A DNA stretch of 44,074 nucleotides, from positions 66,341 to 110,414 of the forward strand of contig JAPHRK010000035.1 of assembly GCA_026196105.1 (NCBI GenBank), written 5' to 3'. Positions 40,934 through 44,074 of the stretch are shown piece by piece; positions within the stretch are counted from its first letter, which is position 1; each line of letters opens with the position of its first letter. The notes under the pieces were generated by a model. That model was given only the letters and a program-made list of their open reading frames with translations. It had not been told where the DNA came from and made no database searches. A program made the translations under genes and the position numbers. This DNA is from Rhodospirillales bacterium (lineage in GTDB: Bacteria > Pseudomonadota > Alphaproteobacteria > Rhodospirillales > JAPHRK01).

Positions 40934-41524
40934 TTGGACGTTCATAATCCAACTCCCGATGAGCGAGCTGAAGTTATTATCAAGCAGCTTGAGATGTTTA
41001 TCCGTGAAGGACGAAGTGAAAAAGGCGGCATGAACTTTCGTAAGTGGCAAGAAATGGCTCGGGTTGAAATTGTCCACGCTATTCTTGAAGACGAAAAAGA
41101 TTGGCGTGAAAATGACAACTTTGTCACTAAAGTCCTGGCTATGGCAGCTTCAGGGGTCATCACTGTCGGAATGTGGGGTACTGTGCTCGCCTTCTCAAAC
41201 TCCCCCAACAAAACCCTGGAAGGTATTGCCTTTTTTGCCGGCGGCATGCTGTTGATGGGGTCTTTAAGTTCTTATTTCGTATGGAAAGCTTTTCGGCGCT
41301 ATAAAGCCAACCGCCGGGAAGGACGCCTTGCAAATATCAAGAGTCTGGATTGGAAATTGAAAAAACTCGACAAGCTGTTAGCTGACCGAGTTAAGGATAT
41401 GGAAGATTCTGCCAAAGAAATGGTAAAGCAAAAAGAAAAACGTGAAGAAGGAACGGAGCTTCGCAACAAGCTAACTGCTCAGGTCAGCACCTTACGCAAG
41501 CAGCTTGAAACTGCGGCGAAGTGA
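40934..41524 (+). CDS. Membrane protein with coiled coil, unknown function
   Basis: The 196-residue product begins at a TTG at 40934, with GCAGG about 10 bases upstream. It has two membrane helices (about residues 66-88 and 96-115) and a long charged C-terminal coiled coil (about 135-195). No family is recognised. Its last 33 bases overlap the 3' end of the opposite-strand gene. The start is not certain. Confidence 0.7.
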   Translation: MDVHNPTPDERAEVIIKQLEMFIREGRSEKGGMNFRKWQEMARVEIVHAILEDEKDWRENDNFVTKVLAMAASGVITVGMWGTVLAFSNSPNKTLEGIAFFAGGMLLMGSLSSYFVWKAFRRYKANRREGRLANIKSLDWKLKKLDKLLADRVKDMEDSAKEMVKQKEKREEGTELRNKLTAQVSTLRKQLETAAK

Positions 41525-41857
41525 TTGCAACTCAGCAATTTCAAAGTCTAAATTATCTTTTTGCATACCCTCAAGTTTTTGGGTCTTCATCACACCCTTC
41601 ATTTGAACGATGACCCCGTCTATAGCTTTAAGGACTTGCTTGAGATCGTCTTTTGCAACCTCTTCGAACACCACATTCTGGTTCATCATCAGATCGGAAA
41701 AAGCTTCGAAATCACTTTCGCTTAACTTGGCGAGTTTTTTATCTAAATCCTGCCAGATATCCCCCCAGCGCTTGAGCAACTCATTTTTTGCATCTTGCTC
41801 TTCAAGGTAGACCATTACCCGAACAAGCTGCCAAGTATCAAACTCAAGTTGGAGCAT
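41492..41857 (-). CDS. Small helical protein of unknown function
   Basis: The 121-residue protein is acidic and nearly all helical, with no recognised domain. It starts 4 bases after the YciB stop, so it is translated from the same mRNA. Its 3' end overlaps the convergent coiled-coil gene by 33 bases, which is unusual for two real genes; both have good context, so I keep both. Confidence 0.7.
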   Translation of the reverse strand: MLQLEFDTWQLVRVMVYLEEQDAKNELLKRWGDIWQDLDKKLAKLSESDFEAFSDLMMNQNVVFEEVAKDDLKQVLKAIDGVIVQMKGVMKTQKLEGMQKDNLDFEIAELQSLRRSFKLLA

Positions 41858-41861
41858 TGGC

Positions 41862-42422
41862 TTATTCCTCTTTGGCAGTATTGTAGCGAGTGAGTAATGG
41901 AGTTTGCGTTAAAACAAAAACCATCGTCAGGCCCATAATGCCAAAAACTTTATAATTCACCCAAAAATCAGTTGATTGAGTTCGCCAAACAACTTCATTG
42001 ATGACAGCCATAGCAGCAAAGAACAGCGCAAACCGCACTGTTAATTTCCGCCAACCTTCATCTTCCATTTGCCAAGCTGCCCCCATGAGGGATTTGAGAA
42101 AAACTTTTCCAAAAGCCAAACCGCCAAAAAGAATAATTGAAAACGCAGCCTGTATAATCGTTGGCTTCATTTTGATAAATGTATCATCTTTAAGCCAAAG
42201 GGTTAATCCACCAAAAACTCCAACGACAATGGCGGTAATCAACGGCATCATAGGGATACGCCGTTCAAAAATATAAGACATGATCAAGGCAACAGCAGTT
42301 GTAACCATAATTGCCGCTGTCGCCGCAAAGAGCCCGTCAATGTAATATGCGGCGAAAAATACGACAATTGGCCCGTAATCGACGGTTGGCCTCAGCCAAC
42401 CTGGTGCTTGTTTTTTATCCAT
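41862..42422 (-). CDS. yciB: Septation protein A, YciB/IspZ family
   Basis: The 186-residue inner-membrane protein has about five helices and the YciB signatures P-x-x-x-D-Y-G-P-I near the N-terminus and W-M-E-like Q-M-E-D-E-G-W-R-K-L-T later. YciB helps cell envelope and septum integrity. A much longer frame reaches 42671, but ATG 42422 follows AAGGGA and gives the family length. Its start codon overlaps the ATG of the opposite-strand gene within a single CCATGG. Confidence 0.92.
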   Translation of the reverse strand: MDKKQAPGWLRPTVDYGPIVVFFAAYYIDGLFAATAAIMVTTAVALIMSYIFERRIPMMPLITAIVVGVFGGLTLWLKDDTFIKMKPTIIQAAFSIILFGGLAFGKVFLKSLMGAAWQMEDEGWRKLTVRFALFFAAMAVINEVVWRTQSTDFWVNYKVFGIMGLTMVFVLTQTPLLTRYNTAKEE

Positions 42423-42468
42423 GGTTCCCTTATCGAAGATTATCTTTTCGTCTGCAAGAGTAGAAATT

Positions 42469-43320
42469 GTGAAACATATAGAAGATGTCTCGTTTTGGCA
42501 GCAACTCAACCCTTCATTGGAAATTGAATCTACCCAACCATTCCCGACTCCAATTATCTTTAGTGAAGAGCGTTTAAGTGAAATATCAGATATCTTCTGG
42601 CGCGAAGGGTACCTCCACCTTCCTCCCGTTTTTGAACAGGGGGAACTCACATCGCTAAAGCAAGCGATCATAAAGCTAACTAACGAAGGTTTCCCTCCTG
42701 TTTTTATCTATCTTTATGATGCGCCTTGGATTGTCTTCCATCGTTTAAAAAACCTCATCACCCATTTCCTTGGTGGGAAAACAGCCCTTCTACCTCACCT
42801 TTGGGCTTGGCATATTAATATGGACCAGGAAAGTGCTGGGTGGCCTCCCCATGTGGATTGTGTCGGGGAAACACGGTTTGATGATTTACTGATGAGCCTA
42901 TCTCTTTGGGTCCCCTTAACAGATACCACCCCTGAGAATGGCTGTATGCACGTGCTGCCCCGTCCCTTTGAGACTCAGTATAATCCTTCTGTAAGCGATG
43001 CTGATCAGATAAAGCTACAAGATGTCAGAGCGCTACCAGCAGAAACCGGCTCTGTCCTCGGTTGGCCTCAAGATTTATGGCATTGGAGCGGACGCAGTTC
43101 TGTTTTGGCAAATGAACCACGTATCAGCCTGTCCCTTGAATTTCAGAACTCAAGTTTTGAGGCGATGGCAGAACCGTTACTTGATACATCTAAGCCACCA
43201 TCATTTGAGAATCGACTAACCCTTATTGCCCAACAATTCGGCAAATACACTCACATGGTTGAGACACCAGAGCACTTAAAGGACTTTATTTCAGCTCGTC
43301 TTAAACAGAGTGATTCATAA
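42469..43320 (+). CDS. Phytanoyl-CoA-dioxygenase-family Fe(II)/2-oxoglutarate enzyme
   Basis: The roughly 283-residue protein has the double-stranded beta-helix features: iron ligands in H-V-D-C and a distal His in D-L-W-H-W-S-G, plus a 2-oxoglutarate-binding Arg in E-P-R-I-S-L. It should hydroxylate a small molecule with oxygen and 2-oxoglutarate; the substrate is unknown. I prefer GTG 42469, with AAGAG 8 bases before it. ATG 42421 is also in frame but overlaps the yciB start codon and lacks a ribosome site. It converges with the pterin dehydratase gene, overlapping by 20 bases. Confidence 0.85.
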   Translation: MKHIEDVSFWQQLNPSLEIESTQPFPTPIIFSEERLSEISDIFWREGYLHLPPVFEQGELTSLKQAIIKLTNEGFPPVFIYLYDAPWIVFHRLKNLITHFLGGKTALLPHLWAWHINMDQESAGWPPHVDCVGETRFDDLLMSLSLWVPLTDTTPENGCMHVLPRPFETQYNPSVSDADQIKLQDVRALPAETGSVLGWPQDLWHWSGRSSVLANEPRISLSLEFQNSSFEAMAEPLLDTSKPPSFENRLTLIAQQFGKYTHMVETPEHLKDFISARLKQSDS

Positions 43321-43588
43321 AGCGAGCTAAGAATAAATCTTTTTCTGTTACGCCACCAGCATCGTGAGTGGTCAAGGTCACTTCAACACGATTATAAACA
43401 TTGAACCATTCAGGGTGATGATCCATGATTTCAGCTTGAGCCGCACACTTGGTCATAAAACCAAAAGCTTCTGTAAAATTTTTGAACTTATAGGTTTTGT
43501 TAATAGCCTCACGATCGTTAGCTCGTTGCCACCCTTCAAGTTCCTGAAGAGCCTCATCTACCTGAGATAACGCTAATTTCACAGCCAT
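43301..43588 (-). CDS. phhB: Pterin-4a-carbinolamine dehydratase
   Basis: The 95-residue protein has the family motif with His57, His58 (H-H-P-E-W) and His75 (T-T-H-D-A-G-G), all three dehydratase histidines. It dehydrates 4a-hydroxytetrahydrobiopterin-type products; in bacteria without phenylalanine hydroxylase it may act elsewhere, and none is seen here. ATG 43588 is chosen over an upstream TTG at 43609 because it has AGG at a fitting distance. It starts after the Arg/Glu-rich small gene. Confidence 0.93.
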   Translation of the reverse strand: MAVKLALSQVDEALQELEGWQRANDREAINKTYKFKNFTEAFGFMTKCAAQAEIMDHHPEWFNVYNRVEVTLTTHDAGGVTEKDLFLARFMNHSV

Positions 43589-43605
43589 GTATGCAAACCT
43601 AACCC

Positions 43606-43878
43606 TCAATTACGACGACTATACTCGCTCCGTCGATCTTCCCCATGACGCCGTTCTTCTAGGGTACGCGGCTCAAAACAGTCGCCCCGCTTCATAACTT
43701 CTTGCTGTTCATCTAAGGATAGATCAACACTGTTCCATTGGGACTGTCCTCCCTGTCTTCTTTCCATAAGTTGACGCCGCCCTTGTACAAGGCGTCTTTC
43801 TTCCTCAGCACGTCGTTCTTCTGCAGAACGTCCCTCTATCTGCATATGCCTCGCTAATTCCTGACGTGAATACCTCAT
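43606..43878 (-). CDS. Small Arg/Glu-rich protein of unknown function
   Basis: The 90-residue product is almost entirely charged, with repeated E-R-R and D-R-R motifs (for example [10 protein letters not shown] near the end) and no hydrophobic helix. It may bind RNA, membranes or a nucleotide regulator, but nothing firm can be said. It begins at ATG 43878 and is followed after 17 bases by the pterin dehydratase gene. Confidence 0.6.
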   Translation of the reverse strand: MRYSRQELARHMQIEGRSAEERRAEEERRLVQGRRQLMERRQGGQSQWNSVDLSLDEQQEVMKRGDCFEPRTLEERRHGEDRRSEYSRRN

Positions 43879-43988
43879 GCATACACCCCTATTTCAGCCA
43901 TAATGAATACCCCCGAACGGAGTACTTACCTCATTAGAAATGGGAACTTTGAAGGCGTTTTCCAGCGATAAAATTCAGTTTCTTTCTT

Positions 43989-44074
43989 TTACCCGTACAG
44001 GTAAGAGCAAATTATTACAGCTCCCGCTATTCCTGCGACATCTGCTGTCAAAGCTGCGATCATCGCGTGGCGAA
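43989..44074 (-). CDS. C-terminal end of a membrane protein (cut by window edge)
   Basis: A minus-strand frame open to the window edge reads about 28 residues ending R-H-A-M-I-A-A-L-T-A-D-V-A-G-I-A-G-A and then V-I-I-C-S-Y-L-Y-G before a stop at 43989. It looks like a last membrane helix. The family cannot be named from this piece, and chance is not excluded. Confidence 0.4.
   Translation of the reverse strand, partial: RHAMIAALTADVAGIAGAVIICSYLYG

Overview
The window reads as chromosomal DNA of a denitrifying alphaproteobacterium, most likely a marine or freshwater Rhodospirillales relative. This rests on the nirS-type cd1 nitrite reductase with a full heme d1 gene set, a stand-alone heme A synthase, a DUF2336 protein, FetAB, and moderate GC judged by eye (not computed). 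No rRNA, tRNA, CRISPR array, insertion sequence or phage gene was seen.

Positions 1-13.7 kb hold a nitrite-reduction block. On the minus strand, nirE-nirC-nirF-nirD-nirL-nirG-nirH-nirJ-nirN (nirN cut by the window edge) form one tightly packed operon for heme d1 synthesis. The order matches the Pseudomonas nir cluster, and the four siroheme decarboxylase subunits are unfused. Divergently, nirS is followed by its own strong terminator, then by a large NapC/NirT tetraheme protein fused to two copies of an ethylbenzene-dehydrogenase-like heme domain, a CBS-PAS-GGDEF-EAL protein and a small periplasmic cupredoxin.

Positions 13.7-22.8 kb hold two tandem CRP/FNR-family regulators and a NO-reduction block on the minus strand: a small membrane protein, a CuA subunit II, a heme-copper oxidase subunit I, a SCO-like copper chaperone, a cytochrome b / 2x[4Fe-4S] / MvhD-like fusion and a membrane-anchored protein. 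Subunit I keeps the metal-ligand histidines but has Gln where oxidases carry the cross-linked Tyr, so I read it as a CuA-type NO reductase (eNOR-like) rather than an oxygen reductase. No norCB is present. Heme A synthase lies just upstream. Four TTRAY-N4-RTYAA palindromes sit before nirE, nirS, the NO-reductase operon and the regulator pair. Both regulators carry the E-xx-S-R recognition helix expected for such sites, so the block looks like one NO/low-oxygen regulon.

Positions 23-30.2 kb hold a hybrid histidine kinase, a TrpD-like protein with a CbiX-type chelatase, and a minus-strand group of hydrolase, gamma-carbonic anhydrase, PhnA-like protein and ferric-reductase-like flavohemoprotein.

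Positions 30.3-44 kb are ordinary chromosome: an orphan AT-rich membrane gene, isochorismatase-like hydrolase, DEAD-box helicase with a long disordered tail, a lone Lrp ligand domain, FetAB, a second hydrolase, class II amidotransferase, dCMP deaminase, DUF2336 protein, semialdehyde dehydrogenase, YciB, a phytanoyl-CoA-dioxygenase-like enzyme, pterin carbinolamine dehydratase and several small unknowns. A gene cut by the window ends the sequence.
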